Of a stretch of 64,000 nucleotides of DNA, positions 9,151 to 18,400 are shown piece after piece (the first letter of the stretch is position 1; every line of letters begins with the position of its first letter). The translations under genes were made by a program, and so were the position numbers. The notes beneath the pieces are model-generated. The model made no database searches and had not been told where the DNA came from. It saw only the letters and a list, made by a program, of their open reading frames with translations. This DNA comes from Campylobacteraceae bacterium. Its GTDB lineage: Bacteria; Campylobacterota; Campylobacteria; Campylobacterales; Arcobacteraceae. The stretch lies in the NCBI GenBank assembly GCA_013373175.1, contig JABXII010000003.1:1-64000 (forward strand), written 5' to 3'.

Positions 9151-10056
9151 ATGCAAAAAAAACAACATAAGGTACAAACCCTTCTTGATGCAATACCTCA
9201 TATTAAAAAATTCTATGGAAAGACTATTGTTATTAAATATGGTGGTTCAGCACAAACAAGTCCTGAATTAAAAGAAAAATTTGCAGAAGATATCGTTCTT
9301 CTATCTCTTGTAGGAATTAAGCCAGTTATTGTACATGGTGGTGGAGCTAGAATTTCTGAACTTCTTGATAAATTAGAAATACACTCAGAGTTCATTGATG
9401 GACATAGAGTAACATCAGAAGAGACTATGAGAGTAGTTGAAATGGTACTTAGTGGTGAAATTAATAAAAATATTACTTCACTTTTAAATCATCACGGTGC
9501 AAAAGCAATTGGTATTTCAGGAAAAGATTCTGCAATTATAAAAGCTACACCAAAAGAAAATGGAAAGTTTGGATATACAGGTGTTATTACTGAAATAAAT
9601 GGCACTTTAATTAACAATCTTATTAAAGAGGGATTCATTCCTGTTATTGCACCTATTGCAGATAGTGCAAAACCAAATCACCCAGGATACAATATCAATG
9701 CTGACGTTGCGGCTTCTAAAGTAGCTCAAGCAATTGGAGCTCAAAAAGTTCTATTTTTAACTGATACAATTGGTGTTTTAGATAAACAAGGAGAACTTTT
9801 AAACTCTTTAGATAAAAGTGATGTTGATGGATACAAAGCAGATGGAACAATTGCAGGGGGAATGATTCCTAAAGTTGATTCATGCATAGATGCAATTTAT
9901 AATGGGGTTAACAAAGCCCACATTATTGATGGAAGGGTTGAGCATTCAATTTTATTAGAACTATTTACTAGTGATGGAATTGGTACGCAATTTCTTAGGA
10001 AAGACAATCCCAATAATGGTATAGATATGGAAAGATTATTAAACGATGAAGAATAA
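9151..10056 (+). CDS. argB: Acetylglutamate kinase
   Basis: Phosphorylates N-acetylglutamate, the second step of arginine synthesis. This is an amino-acid-kinase fold of 301 residues with the nucleotide loop KYGGSAQ (about 28-34), the substrate loop IVHGGGARIS (about 60-69), and the conserved NINADVAASKVA and GGMIPKV segments. There is no N-acetyltransferase fusion. AGGGAA lies before the ATG. The next gene, thrC, follows after nine bases and is probably cotranscribed, although the two pathways differ. Confidence 0.96.
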   Translation: MQKKQHKVQTLLDAIPHIKKFYGKTIVIKYGGSAQTSPELKEKFAEDIVLLSLVGIKPVIVHGGGARISELLDKLEIHSEFIDGHRVTSEETMRVVEMVLSGEINKNITSLLNHHGAKAIGISGKDSAIIKATPKENGKFGYTGVITEINGTLINNLIKEGFIPVIAPIADSAKPNHPGYNINADVAASKVAQAIGAQKVLFLTDTIGVLDKQGELLNSLDKSDVDGYKADGTIAGGMIPKVDSCIDAIYNGVNKAHIIDGRVEHSILLELFTSDGIGTQFLRKDNPNNGIDMERLLNDEE

Positions 10057-10065
10057 GGAAATATA

Positions 10066-11544
10066 ATGAATTTTATTGAAACAAGAGGGAATGATGGTAT
10101 TAAACCACAAGAAGTTAGCTTCTCAGATGCAATCTTAAGTCCAAGTGCGTCTTTTGGTGGATTATATGTACCAAAACAGCTACCAAAATTAGAAGATAAT
10201 TTTTTACAAAATCATATTAACTCTTCATATAAAGAGCTTGCATATGATATTTTAAAAGCATTTGAAATTGATATTGAAGAAGAGGAAATCAAAAAAGCAC
10301 TTGATCTTTATGATAACTTTGATGATGCAGCAAACCCTTGCCCAGTAGTAAAAGTAAAAGATGATTTATTTGTGCATGAACAATATCATGGACCAACAAG
10401 AGCATTCAAAGATATGGCTTTACAACCTTTTGGTTCAATTCTTTCTTCTATTGCTAAAAAAAGAGATGAAAAATATTTAATCCTTGCAGCAACTTCAGGA
10501 GACACAGGTCCAGCAGCACTTGATACATTTAAAAATAAAGAGAATATTCAAATTGCTTGTATGTATCCAGATGGTGGGACATCAGATGTTCAAAGACTTC
10601 AAATGGTATGTGAAGACGGAGTTAACCAAAAAGTTATTGGGATTAAAGGTAACTTTGATGATGCACAAACTGCATTAAAAAACCTTCTTAGTTCACAGTC
10701 TTTTAAAGATGAATTAGAAAATGATGGTATCAAACTAAGTGCAGCAAATTCAGTAAATTTTGGAAGAATTATCTTCCAAATTATTTACCACTTCTGGTCA
10801 TATATCCAACTTCTTAAACAAGAAGAAATCAAATTTGGAGAAAAAATCTATTTAGTTGTTCCTTCTGGTAATTTTGGAAATGTACTTGGTGGATTCTATG
10901 CAAAACATATGGGTGTACCAATTGAAAAACTTTTAGTTGCTTCAAATGAAAACAATATCTTAACTGAATGGATTAATACAGGTATTTACGATATTAGAGA
11001 CAAAGAACTAGTTCTTACAAATTCTCCAGCAATGGATATTTTAAAATCTTCAAATATTGAAAGAGTTATGTTCTCTTTATTTGGAGCACAAAGAACAAAA
11101 GAACTATTTGATAACTTAAATGACAATAATATCTTCACACTAACAAAAGATGAAACAAAACTTTTACAAGAAGAGTTTTCTGCTATCAATTCTGATGATG
11201 CATATGGTGCAAAAATCATAAAATCATACTTAGATGATGGATATTTAATGGATCCTCATACTGCTACTTGTATAAAAGCATATGAAAACTTAAGAAATGA
11301 AAATCTAAAAACTGTAATTTATTCAACTGCTGAGTGGACAAAGTTCTCTCCTACTGTATTAAATGCTTTAAAAGAAGACAATAAAACTTATCCTGATAAA
11401 GAAGCATTAGAAGAAATATCTTCAAAATATAATGCTAATTTACCTCAATCAATCTCAGCTCTTTTTGAATCAAAAATCAACCATAATACTGTTATTGAAA
11501 AAGAAGATATTGAGCAAGAAATAGTAAAATTTATTAGAAAGTAA
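10066..11544 (+). CDS. thrC: Threonine synthase
   Basis: PLP enzyme that turns O-phosphohomoserine into threonine. The 492 residues fit the long (class I) form. Visible landmarks are the N-terminal STRG-like ETRGNDG, the PLP-lysine segment HGPTRAFKDMALQ (about 107-119), AATSGDTGPAA, SANSVNFGRI and VVPSGNFGNVLGG. With thrB at 37558 and ilvA at 1759, the window holds three consecutive steps from homoserine towards isoleucine, although the genes are scattered. AAGGA lies just upstream of the ATG. Confidence 0.95.
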   Translation: MNFIETRGNDGIKPQEVSFSDAILSPSASFGGLYVPKQLPKLEDNFLQNHINSSYKELAYDILKAFEIDIEEEEIKKALDLYDNFDDAANPCPVVKVKDDLFVHEQYHGPTRAFKDMALQPFGSILSSIAKKRDEKYLILAATSGDTGPAALDTFKNKENIQIACMYPDGGTSDVQRLQMVCEDGVNQKVIGIKGNFDDAQTALKNLLSSQSFKDELENDGIKLSAANSVNFGRIIFQIIYHFWSYIQLLKQEEIKFGEKIYLVVPSGNFGNVLGGFYAKHMGVPIEKLLVASNENNILTEWINTGIYDIRDKELVLTNSPAMDILKSSNIERVMFSLFGAQRTKELFDNLNDNNIFTLTKDETKLLQEEFSAINSDDAYGAKIIKSYLDDGYLMDPHTATCIKAYENLRNENLKTVIYSTAEWTKFSPTVLNALKEDNKTYPDKEALEEISSKYNANLPQSISALFESKINHNTVIEKEDIEQEIVKFIRK

Positions 11545-11566
11545 TATAAAAATAATAAGTATACCT

Positions 11567-11598
11567 TATAATTCTAGTGTGTAGTTTAACTACACACT
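11567..11598. promoter_or_regulatory. TATAAT followed by a 23-base palindrome
   Basis: TATAAT at 11567-11572 is followed by an inverted repeat (AGTGTGTAG / CTACACACT, 11576-11598). It has no T-run on either side, so it is not a standard terminator. It may be an operator or a 5'-end hairpin of a transcript running into petA. Confidence 0.4.
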
Positions 11599-11654
11599 TC
11601 TCAATAAATCCCCTCTTTTTGACCACAATCATAATTTTTTAAGAAAATTAACTA

Positions 11655-11660
11655 TATAAT
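11655..11660 (+). promoter_or_regulatory. Predicted -10 element for petABC
   Basis: TATAAT about 33 bases before petA, followed by GTGTAG. Its context (ACTATATAATGTG) closely resembles those of atpB and the second porin. Confidence 0.6.
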
Positions 11661-11692
11661 GTGTAGATTTAATTTTAAAATAAGGAAGCTAA

Positions 11693-12196
11693 ATGTCTAA
11701 CGATACAAATAGACGGGATTTTCTAGGTTATACATTTGCAGCTGTTGCGGCAGTTGGTGGAGCTGCCTCGCTTGTTGGTATGAAACGAGCGTGGGATCCA
11801 TTACCAAGTGTATTAGCTAGTGGGTTCACGAATGTTGAACTTAGTGGAATAAAAGCTGGTGAACCAATCACAGTAATGTGGAGAGGTAAACCTATTTTTG
11901 TTCTTAAAAAGACTGCAGAGATGGAATCATCTGAAAGAGACTTAATTGTTGGTGAAGATAGATATACTGTTGCAATCGGTCTTTGTACTCACTTAGGTTG
12001 TATTCCAGCATGGAAAAAAACTCAGTGGAAATGTGCATGTCACGGTGGTGAGTTTAATGCAAGTGGTAAACAAACTTTTGGACCTCCTCCAAGACCTCTT
12101 GATTTACCTCCATTCGCAGTTAAAGGTTCTGAACTTGTTCTTGGTGAAGAAGGACCTGAATACAAAAAAATCGCTGGCGCGATGGCTACGGCATAA
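11693..12196 (+). CDS. petA: Rieske iron-sulfur subunit of the bc1 complex
   Basis: Carries electrons from quinol at the Qo site to the cytochrome c subunit. The 167-residue protein begins with a twin-arginine signal (NRRDFLGYTFAA, RR at 7-8) and a hydrophobic anchor at about 12-30. The cluster boxes are CTHLGC (98-103) and CACHGGEF (114-121): by analogy with known Rieske proteins C98, H100, C114 and H117 hold the [2Fe-2S] cluster, and C103 and C116 form the disulfide. The second box has G instead of the usual S after HG. It is the first gene of the petABC operon, with AAGGA at 11682. Confidence 0.96.
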   Translation: MSNDTNRRDFLGYTFAAVAAVGGAASLVGMKRAWDPLPSVLASGFTNVELSGIKAGEPITVMWRGKPIFVLKKTAEMESSERDLIVGEDRYTVAIGLCTHLGCIPAWKKTQWKCACHGGEFNASGKQTFGPPPRPLDLPPFAVKGSELVLGEEGPEYKKIAGAMATA

Positions 12197-12206
12197 GGAG
12201 TAGTTT

Positions 12207-13454
12207 ATGGCAAAATTTGAAAAAGCTAACTCTGTAGGTGAGTGGTTAGACCAAAGACTTAATACTACAGCATTAACTAAAGTTTTAATGACTGAGTATT
12301 GGATTCCAAAAGATATTAACTTCTTATGGGCAATGGGTGTTCTTTTAGCAGTTACGTTTAAAATTCTTATAATCTCAGGTTTATTCCTAATGATGTATTA
12401 TAAACCAGATGTAAACTTAGCATTTGATTCTGTAAACTACACAATCATGCAAGAAGTTGCTTATGGTTGGCTATTTAGACATATGCATGGTGTTGCAGCT
12501 TCTGTTGTATTCTTAATTATCTATATTCACATGTTTACTGGAATCTATTATGGTTCTTATAAGCAAGGTAGAGAAATGATTTGGATTTCTGGTATGTTAT
12601 TATTTATGACATTCTCAGCTGCTGGATTCTCTGGATATATGTTACCATGGGGACAAATGTCTTACTGGGCTGCAATGGTTATTACAAACTTATTTGGTGG
12701 TGTTCCTGTTATTGGTGATGCATTAGTTGTATGGATTAGAGGTGACTTTAACGTTGCTGATGCTACATTAACAAGATTCTTCATGTTACACGTATTCTTA
12801 TTACCAATTGTTATTATGGGTATTATTGGATTACACTTCTATACATTAAGAATTCCTCACGTTAATAACCAAGAGGGTGCAGATATTGATTATGATGCAG
12901 AAGCAGAAAAATATTTATCTGGAAATAAAAAAGAAGCAAAAGTTATTCCTTTCTGGCCAATCTTTATTTCTAAAGACTTTGCTATTTTAGGTATTTTCTT
13001 AATTTTCTATTTCTACTTAGTATTCTTCCACTATAACTTTGCAATGGACCCAGTTAACTTCGATCCTGCTGATAACATGGTAACTCCTGCGCATATTTAT
13101 CCAGAGTGGTATTTCTTATGGTCATATGAAGTATTAAGAGGGTTCTTCTTTGATGTTGGTCCTATTAAAGCATTTGATATTGGTTTAGCAGCATTTGGTT
13201 TTGCAAATGTTATTTTCTTAGTATTACCATGGTTAGATAGAGATCCTGCAATTTTACCAGCTCACAAAAGACCTGGATTTAGAGTATGGTTCTGGATTTT
13301 AATGGTTGACTTAATTGTATTAACTGTTTATGGTAAATTACCACCAACAGGTATTAATGCTTGGGTTGGATTTGCTGCAGCTACACTATTTATTTTATTA
13401 TTTGTAGCATTACCATTTATTACGAAATCAGATGCTAAAAAGAGAGGTGCATAA
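12207..13454 (+). CDS. petB: Cytochrome b of the bc1 complex
   Basis: Dihaem membrane core of the quinol:cytochrome c oxidoreductase. At 415 residues it is full length and includes the C-terminal part that is a separate subunit IV in b6f complexes. About eight hydrophobic helices are visible. The Qo-site PEWY motif is present (YPEWYFLWSYEVLRG, about residue 299), as are the histidine-bearing helices with RHMHGVAAS and MLHVFLLP. GGAG precedes the ATG, and the stop codon overlaps the next start by one base. Confidence 0.96.
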   Translation: MAKFEKANSVGEWLDQRLNTTALTKVLMTEYWIPKDINFLWAMGVLLAVTFKILIISGLFLMMYYKPDVNLAFDSVNYTIMQEVAYGWLFRHMHGVAASVVFLIIYIHMFTGIYYGSYKQGREMIWISGMLLFMTFSAAGFSGYMLPWGQMSYWAAMVITNLFGGVPVIGDALVVWIRGDFNVADATLTRFFMLHVFLLPIVIMGIIGLHFYTLRIPHVNNQEGADIDYDAEAEKYLSGNKKEAKVIPFWPIFISKDFAILGIFLIFYFYLVFFHYNFAMDPVNFDPADNMVTPAHIYPEWYFLWSYEVLRGFFFDVGPIKAFDIGLAAFGFANVIFLVLPWLDRDPAILPAHKRPGFRVWFWILMVDLIVLTVYGKLPPTGINAWVGFAAATLFILLFVALPFITKSDAKKRGA

Positions 13455-14338
13455 TGAGAGAATTAAAAATTTTAGCAGTTGTAGTAGCATTAACTCTTGT
13501 TACTTACTGGGGTGTTGAGCCATTCGCTCACTCTCAGATGCATCCACATGTAGCAGATGCGGATTACGAATTCACTGATGTAAAAGAAGATGTAAAAGAT
13601 GTTGATTCTTTAATTGGAAATGCTCAAAATGGTGCAGGATTAGTACAAGCAAACTGTACAGCTTGTCACTCTATTGAGAAAGAAGGTTTCCCTCAATTAA
13701 TGGATGATGTTAGCGCTGCTGCTGCTTATGGTGTTGTTCCACCAGATTTATCTTCTGCTGGTAAAATTTATAATGCAGATTATTTAGCTGCATTTATAAA
13801 AAACCCAGTTAAAGCTTCTAAAGTAGAACACAAATTCCAAGATGGAAGAGTTCATCCAATGCCAGCTTATGGTTGGATGCAACCACAAGAGATTGCAGAT
13901 ATGGTAGCATATTTAAAATCTATTGCTCCTACTGAAATGAGTAATAAAGAAGTATTTGTTGATGCTTGTCAAAGATGTCATGGTATTAAATATGGAGATA
14001 TGAAAGGTGGTTCTATGGCTGCTAAAACTCCAAATGAAAATATCAAAGCATATATGGGTAAACTTCCTCCAGATTTATCACAATATATTAGATCAAGAGG
14101 TGAGCACTACCTGCATACATTTATTAATGATCCTCAAAAACACTTAGAGGGTACAGCTATGCCTAGAGTTGGATTAACTGAAGAAGCACAAGATCAAGTG
14201 ATTGCATATATGGAAGAAGTTGGTGATTCTAAAAAAGCTGAAAGAGAAGCTTTAGGACCTAAATTCTTAATATATCTAGTTATTTTCGCAATTTTCGCTT
14301 GGTTATGGAAAGCAAGTAAATGGAGAGAAGTTCACTAA
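13454..14338 (+). CDS. petC: Dihaem cytochrome c subunit of the bc1 complex
   Basis: Accepts electrons from the Rieske protein. Two haem-attachment motifs are seen, CTACH (about residue 67) and CQRCH (about 172), so this is the tandem dihaem form typical of Campylobacterota rather than mitochondrial cytochrome c1. An uncleaved hydrophobic N-terminus and a C-terminal membrane anchor (about 275-290) bracket the periplasmic part. Possible methionine ligands are in HPMPAYG and GTAMPRVG. The start overlaps the petB stop (TAATG). Confidence 0.94.
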   Translation: MRELKILAVVVALTLVTYWGVEPFAHSQMHPHVADADYEFTDVKEDVKDVDSLIGNAQNGAGLVQANCTACHSIEKEGFPQLMDDVSAAAAYGVVPPDLSSAGKIYNADYLAAFIKNPVKASKVEHKFQDGRVHPMPAYGWMQPQEIADMVAYLKSIAPTEMSNKEVFVDACQRCHGIKYGDMKGGSMAAKTPNENIKAYMGKLPPDLSQYIRSRGEHYLHTFINDPQKHLEGTAMPRVGLTEEAQDQVIAYMEEVGDSKKAEREALGPKFLIYLVIFAIFAWLWKASKWREVH

Positions 14339-14375
14339 GAACTTCTTTCTTTAATAAACTCATAGGAGAGGCTTA

Positions 14376-14771
14376 ATGAAATTATTAAAAATTTTAGCAG
14401 CAGTAGCACTTACAGTAAGTATTTCTTCTGCTCAAGATGTTATGCAAAAATCAATGAATATCATGGAAGAAGGTATGAGTGAGATTCAAAAAGGTTTTTT
14501 AAATAACTCTGTAGAACTAATTAAAAGTGGTACAAGCAAAGTTATTGAAGGTAATAAACTTTTTTCTGATAAAAAAGTAATTGCTCAATATTTACCTGAG
14601 CATAAAAAACATATGGTAAATATTGCAGAAAACGCAGCTCAAAGAATTAAACTTGATGCTAACGTTTTAGAATTAAATCTAGATAACAAAGCATACATTG
14701 ATGCAGCAAATGCATATTCAGATATGATGAATGCATGTGCTAGATGTCACTCAATTGTTAGATCTTGGTAA
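14376..14771 (+). CDS. Small periplasmic cytochrome c with C-terminal haem motif
   Basis: A 131-residue exported protein: signal peptide about 1-19 (AVALTVSISSA), a mostly helical middle, and CARCH only six residues from the end. A C-terminal CXXCH on the last helix is the layout of class II (cytochrome c'-like) proteins; assignment to that class is an inference. It follows petC by 37 bases with AGGAG before the start and no terminator between, so it is probably part of the bc1 operon and could shuttle electrons or bind a gas. Confidence 0.75.
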   Translation: MKLLKILAAVALTVSISSAQDVMQKSMNIMEEGMSEIQKGFLNNSVELIKSGTSKVIEGNKLFSDKKVIAQYLPEHKKHMVNIAENAAQRIKLDANVLELNLDNKAYIDAANAYSDMMNACARCHSIVRSW

Positions 14772-14779
14772 TTTAAAAT

Positions 14780-14809
14780 AAAAAGATAAACTTAATAGTT
14801 TATCTTTTT
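14780..14809. terminator. Bidirectional terminator between the bc1 operon and rsmE
   Basis: A 13-bp perfect inverted repeat (AAAAAGATAAACT / AGTTTATCTTTTT) with a 4-base loop. It has A-rich and T-rich flanks, so it can serve both converging transcripts. Confidence 0.85.
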
Positions 14810-14817
14810 ATTAAACT

Positions 14818-15489
14818 TTAAATAATAACTTTAGATACTGCACTAATAGCAGCTGTTTCACTTCTTAAAATCAAATTCGAATTAAATCCAACTATTTTAC
14901 TAGAATCAAATTTTTCTCTTTCTTCTTTTGAAAAGCCACCTTCGCATCCTAATAATAAAGTTTCAATTTTATCTTTTTTAGTTTCAATATTTTGTTGTGA
15001 AAAATCTAATAAATGTACATTTTTATTTGAAGATAAAAACTCATCTAAACAATTACAAATTTCAAGTTTTATAATAGAACTTCTTCCACACTGAGAAGAA
15101 GAGTTAAGCAAAATTTTTTCTAATTTTTCAAGATTTATTTTAAAGTTTTTTTGTGAATATTCACAATATATAAATGTAATCTTTTCTAACCCTAATTCAT
15201 TTAAAGAAGCAATATTCTTTTCAACTGTTTTAGGATCAACAACACACCAACCTAGGTGCAACTTTTTATTGTTTTCAACAATCTTTTCTTCAAAAGATAC
15301 AAGCTGTAATCTTGCATCTTTTCTATTTATTTCAATAACTTTATAAAGATAGATATTTTTATCATCTAAATTTCTAAAATATATTTCATCTTCTATTTTA
15401 TGACGTCTTGCTTTAAATAGATATTTATAAGTTTCATTATCAACACTTAAAAACTCTTGTGAAGCTTCTTGATGATAAGTAAATTGCAT
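14818..15489 (-). CDS. rsmE: 16S rRNA (uracil-1498-N3)-methyltransferase
   Basis: SPOUT-fold methyltransferase that modifies U1498 of 16S rRNA. The 223 residues show an N-terminal PUA-like part (RRHKIEDEIYFRNLDD) and the C-terminal knot with LGCEGGFSKEEREKF (about 174-188) and NLILRSETAAISAVS (about 204-218), where most relatives have GPEGGFS and RILRTETA. Its ATG directly abuts the stop codon of the upstream membrane protein, so the two are cotranscribed. Confidence 0.92.
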   Translation of the reverse strand: MQFTYHQEASQEFLSVDNETYKYLFKARRHKIEDEIYFRNLDDKNIYLYKVIEINRKDARLQLVSFEEKIVENNKKLHLGWCVVDPKTVEKNIASLNELGLEKITFIYCEYSQKNFKINLEKLEKILLNSSSQCGRSSIIKLEICNCLDEFLSSNKNVHLLDFSQQNIETKKDKIETLLLGCEGGFSKEEREKFDSSKIVGFNSNLILRSETAAISAVSKVII

Positions 15490-15894
15490 CTAAAATATCT
15501 TTGAAATTATATATACTGAAATTAAAACAGCTATTTCAATAGTATATATTTTTTTAGCATATACCATAAACTCTTCTTGTAACTTTGTATCTGTTGTTTT
15601 AATAACTCTCATTTTTTTATATCTTTTTATTTCAATTACCAATAAAAATATTGATGCTGCAATCATAATAACAACAGTAAATGAAAAGTGTTGAGCATAG
15701 GCAGATACAATTGCACCTGTATACATTACAATTGCATTTGTAAGATGATATAAAGGAGTCATTATCTTTAATCTTTTTGCTAAGGGGACAAACTTTTTTG
15801 CAGTTGATACTGAATATAAATTGAATAGCATTACTGCTAAAAAGAAATATACTGCAAATACGTGTGTGACTACGGCATCACTCATTAATTCCAT
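15490..15894 (-). CDS. Conserved small integral membrane protein of unknown function
   Basis: A 134-residue protein with four hydrophobic helices (about 7-25, 45-65, 68-86, 112-131) separated by short basic loops. I recognise no catalytic motif and give no function. It is translationally linked to rsmE with zero spacing. A histidine early in helix 1 (VVTHVFAVYFFLAVMLFN) and one in loop-helix 2 (PLYHLTNAIVMYTGA) could be ligands, but this is speculative. Confidence 0.75.
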   Translation of the reverse strand: MELMSDAVVTHVFAVYFFLAVMLFNLYSVSTAKKFVPLAKRLKIMTPLYHLTNAIVMYTGAIVSAYAQHFSFTVVIMIAASIFLLVIEIKRYKKMRVIKTTDTKLQEEFMVYAKKIYTIEIAVLISVYIISKIF

Positions 15895-15966
15895 GTTAAA
15901 CTCACTTTTAAAAAATTTGGGTATTATAGCTTAATTGTCATAAGGTATTAGTAAAAAAGGATCTCC

Positions 15967-17193
15967 ATGGCATTAAGCGTAAATAATGCATTAAAAATAA
16001 TCTCAGAATTACCAGTAAATCCAAAGTTAGAAATCATTCCAATTGAAGAATCAATTAATAGAATCTGTGCCCAAAACATAAAAGCAAAACTTGCACTGCC
16101 TAGATTTAATAACTCTGCAATGGACGGCTATGGCTTCAAACTTGAAGATATAGAAAAACAACTTAAAGTTATAGATACAGTTTTTGCAGGGGACAATAAA
16201 GATATAACCCTTGAAGAAGCATGCTGTATCAAAATCATGACAGGAGCTGTTGTTCCAGATGATGTTAATGTTATAGTTCCTAAAGAAAACTGCAAAGTCT
16301 TAGAAAATGGAAATATTCTTGTAGAAGATAAAACCTTAAAAGAGTATTCACATATAAGATTTGTAGGCGAAGATGTTAATATTGCAGATAAAATATTAAG
16401 TAAAGGGGATGAAATAAACTTTGCTAATGTAACTTTACTTAGTTCACAAGGAATTTCATATATTAATGTTTATAGAAGACCAAAAGTAGTTGTTTTTTCA
16501 AGTGGTGAAGAGTTAAAGCTTCATTATGAAAAAATAGAAGACCACCAAATATATAACTCTAATACCCCTACTTTTTTAACAAGATGCAAAGAGCTTAACT
16601 GTGATGTAACATTTATTGGACAAGCTAGAGATTCAATTGAATCCCTTGAAGAGTTAATAACAAACTCTCTTGATGCAGATTTAATTATCACATCAGGTGG
16701 TGTTTCAGTTGGAGATGCAGACTTTACAAATGAAGCATTTTTAAATTTAGGCTTTGAAGAAATATTCAAAGGCATAGAGATAAAACCAGGAAAACCAACA
16801 ATTTTTGGAAAAATACAAAATACTTATATTTTAAATTTACCAGGTAACCCTCTTGCTTCAGCTTTAATTTTTGAACTTTTTGGAAAAGTTCTAGTTCAAA
16901 AACTATTAGGTTCTAATTTAATACATCATAGAACAATAAATGGGAAATTAGGAACTACTTTAAAAAATAAAAAAGGAAGAATTACTATAATTCCAGGTTT
17001 ATTTGATGGAGAGTATTTCTTTCCAGAAGACAAAAGACTTCCAGGAATGGTATCAACTTTAAGTAAAAGTAACTGCATGATAGCTCTTAGTGAAGATATT
17101 TCATCTTTAGAAAAAGAAGCAGAAGTTAAACTTTTACCAATAAATTGGAAGTTTTTTAGAAAAGATTATAAGGATTTTTTAACATATGAATAG
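15967..17193 (+). CDS. moeA: Molybdopterin molybdotransferase
   Basis: Inserts molybdate into adenylated molybdopterin. The 408 residues show the expected four-domain order: RFNNSAMDGYGF (about 50-61) in domain 1, the MTGAVVP segment, and the MoaB-like domain with ITSGGVSVGDADFT (about 239-252) and LPGNPLASALIFE (about 297-309). Strong AAAAAGGA lies before the ATG. It opens a four-gene overlapping set with queC, queD and queE (8-base overlap with queC), combining two unrelated pterin-type pathways. Confidence 0.95.
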   Translation: MALSVNNALKIISELPVNPKLEIIPIEESINRICAQNIKAKLALPRFNNSAMDGYGFKLEDIEKQLKVIDTVFAGDNKDITLEEACCIKIMTGAVVPDDVNVIVPKENCKVLENGNILVEDKTLKEYSHIRFVGEDVNIADKILSKGDEINFANVTLLSSQGISYINVYRRPKVVVFSSGEELKLHYEKIEDHQIYNSNTPTFLTRCKELNCDVTFIGQARDSIESLEELITNSLDADLIITSGGVSVGDADFTNEAFLNLGFEEIFKGIEIKPGKPTIFGKIQNTYILNLPGNPLASALIFELFGKVLVQKLLGSNLIHHRTINGKLGTTLKNKKGRITIIPGLFDGEYFFPEDKRLPGMVSTLSKSNCMIALSEDISSLEKEAEVKLLPINWKFFRKDYKDFLTYE

Positions 17194-17863
17194 CAAAACA
17201 AAAAAAGCAGTTTGTATTTTAAGTGGAGGAATGGACTCTACTTTAGCTTCATATATAGCGAAAAATGATGGATATGAAATTATTGCAGTTCATTTTAATT
17301 ATGGGCAAAGAACTGAAAAAAGAGAACTTCAAGCTTTTAGAGATATTTGTGAAGATTTAGAAATTAAAGAAAAATACGAAATTGATATTCCTTTCTTCAC
17401 TCAAATTGGAGCAAGTGCTCTTACTGATAATAGTATTGATATTCCAACTGATGGAGTAGAAGAAGGCGTTCCTGTAACTTATGTACCTTTTAGAAATGGG
17501 ATTTTCCTTTCTATTGCAAGTGCTATAGCAGAAAAAGAAGAAGCAAGTGCTTTATATATTGGTGTAGTGGAAGAAGATAGTTCTGGTTATCCAGATTGTA
17601 CTGATGAGTTTATTTCAAAAATGACTAGTGCTATTAATCAAGGAACAAAAGAGTCTACTAAAATAGAGATAAAAACGCCTCTTGTTCATCTAATGAAAGA
17701 TGAAATTGTAAAAAAATCTTTAGAATTGGATGTACCATTAAAACATACTTGGTCTTGCTACAAAGAAGAAGAAGCTGCTTGTGGAGTATGTGATTCATGT
17801 AGATTAAGATTAAATGGGTTTAAAAAAGCTAATGCAACTGACCCAATAAAGTACAAGGGATAA
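17186..17863 (+). CDS. queC: 7-cyano-7-deazaguanine (preQ0) synthase
   Basis: Makes preQ0 from 7-carboxy-7-deazaguanine with ATP and ammonia, on the route to queuosine in tRNA. The PP-loop SGGMDSTLA (about 13-21) is intact, and the C-terminal zinc site is visible as CYKEEEAACGVCDSCRLR (cysteines about 192, 200, 203, 206). The 225 residues match the family. The start overlaps moeA by eight bases, and queD follows after three bases. Confidence 0.96.
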   Translation: MNSKTKKAVCILSGGMDSTLASYIAKNDGYEIIAVHFNYGQRTEKRELQAFRDICEDLEIKEKYEIDIPFFTQIGASALTDNSIDIPTDGVEEGVPVTYVPFRNGIFLSIASAIAEKEEASALYIGVVEEDSSGYPDCTDEFISKMTSAINQGTKESTKIEIKTPLVHLMKDEIVKKSLELDVPLKHTWSCYKEEEAACGVCDSCRLRLNGFKKANATDPIKYKG

Positions 17864-17866
17864 ATT

Positions 17867-18400
17867 TTGACTTGGAAAATTTCAAAATCATTTGATTTTT
17901 GTTATGGACATAGGGTTTGGTCTCAAACTTTAGATAGTGAGTACTCACTTGACCCTTGTTTAAAATGTAGGCACTTACATGGACATCAAGGTAAAATTGT
18001 AATCTTTTTAGAAGCTCAAAAATTAAAAGATGGAATGGTTACAGACTTTAAACACTTAAATTGGTTTAAACAATTTTTAGATGATGTATTGGACCATAAA
18101 TTTATTCTTGATATAAATGATCCCCTTTACCCTACTTTGCTTCCTCATATAAAAAAAGAGGATTTAATCCATTTTGAAGAGGGTTATTATATTCCAGATA
18201 TGAATAAAATCAAAGATGAAGAGACTCATATTAAAGAGATGTATGAAGGGTATGTTATAGTTGATTTTGTACCTACAAGTGAGAACTTATCTGCTTGGTT
18301 TTTAGAAATTGCAAGTAAAAAAATGCAAAATCTTGGAGTAAAAGTTTCAAGTGTAGAGTTTGCAGAAACTCCAAAAAGCAAAAGTCATGTCTTTGCTTGA
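17867..18400 (+). CDS. queD: 6-carboxy-tetrahydropterin synthase family protein
   Basis: Converts dihydroneopterin triphosphate to 6-carboxy-5,6,7,8-tetrahydropterin, the first committed queuosine step. Zinc-site histidines are in FCYGHR (about residue 12) and LHGHQGK (about 40-46); a cysteine sits just before in DPCLKCRH. TDFKHLNW and the terminal SSVEFAETPKS carry the further conserved acids and His. The 177 residues are longer than E. coli QueD (about 120) because of an insert at about 85-125. The start is TTG, supported by AAGGGA seven bases upstream and by sitting right after queC. Confidence 0.92.
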   Translation: MTWKISKSFDFCYGHRVWSQTLDSEYSLDPCLKCRHLHGHQGKIVIFLEAQKLKDGMVTDFKHLNWFKQFLDDVLDHKFILDINDPLYPTLLPHIKKEDLIHFEEGYYIPDMNKIKDEETHIKEMYEGYVIVDFVPTSENLSAWFLEIASKKMQNLGVKVSSVEFAETPKSKSHVFA

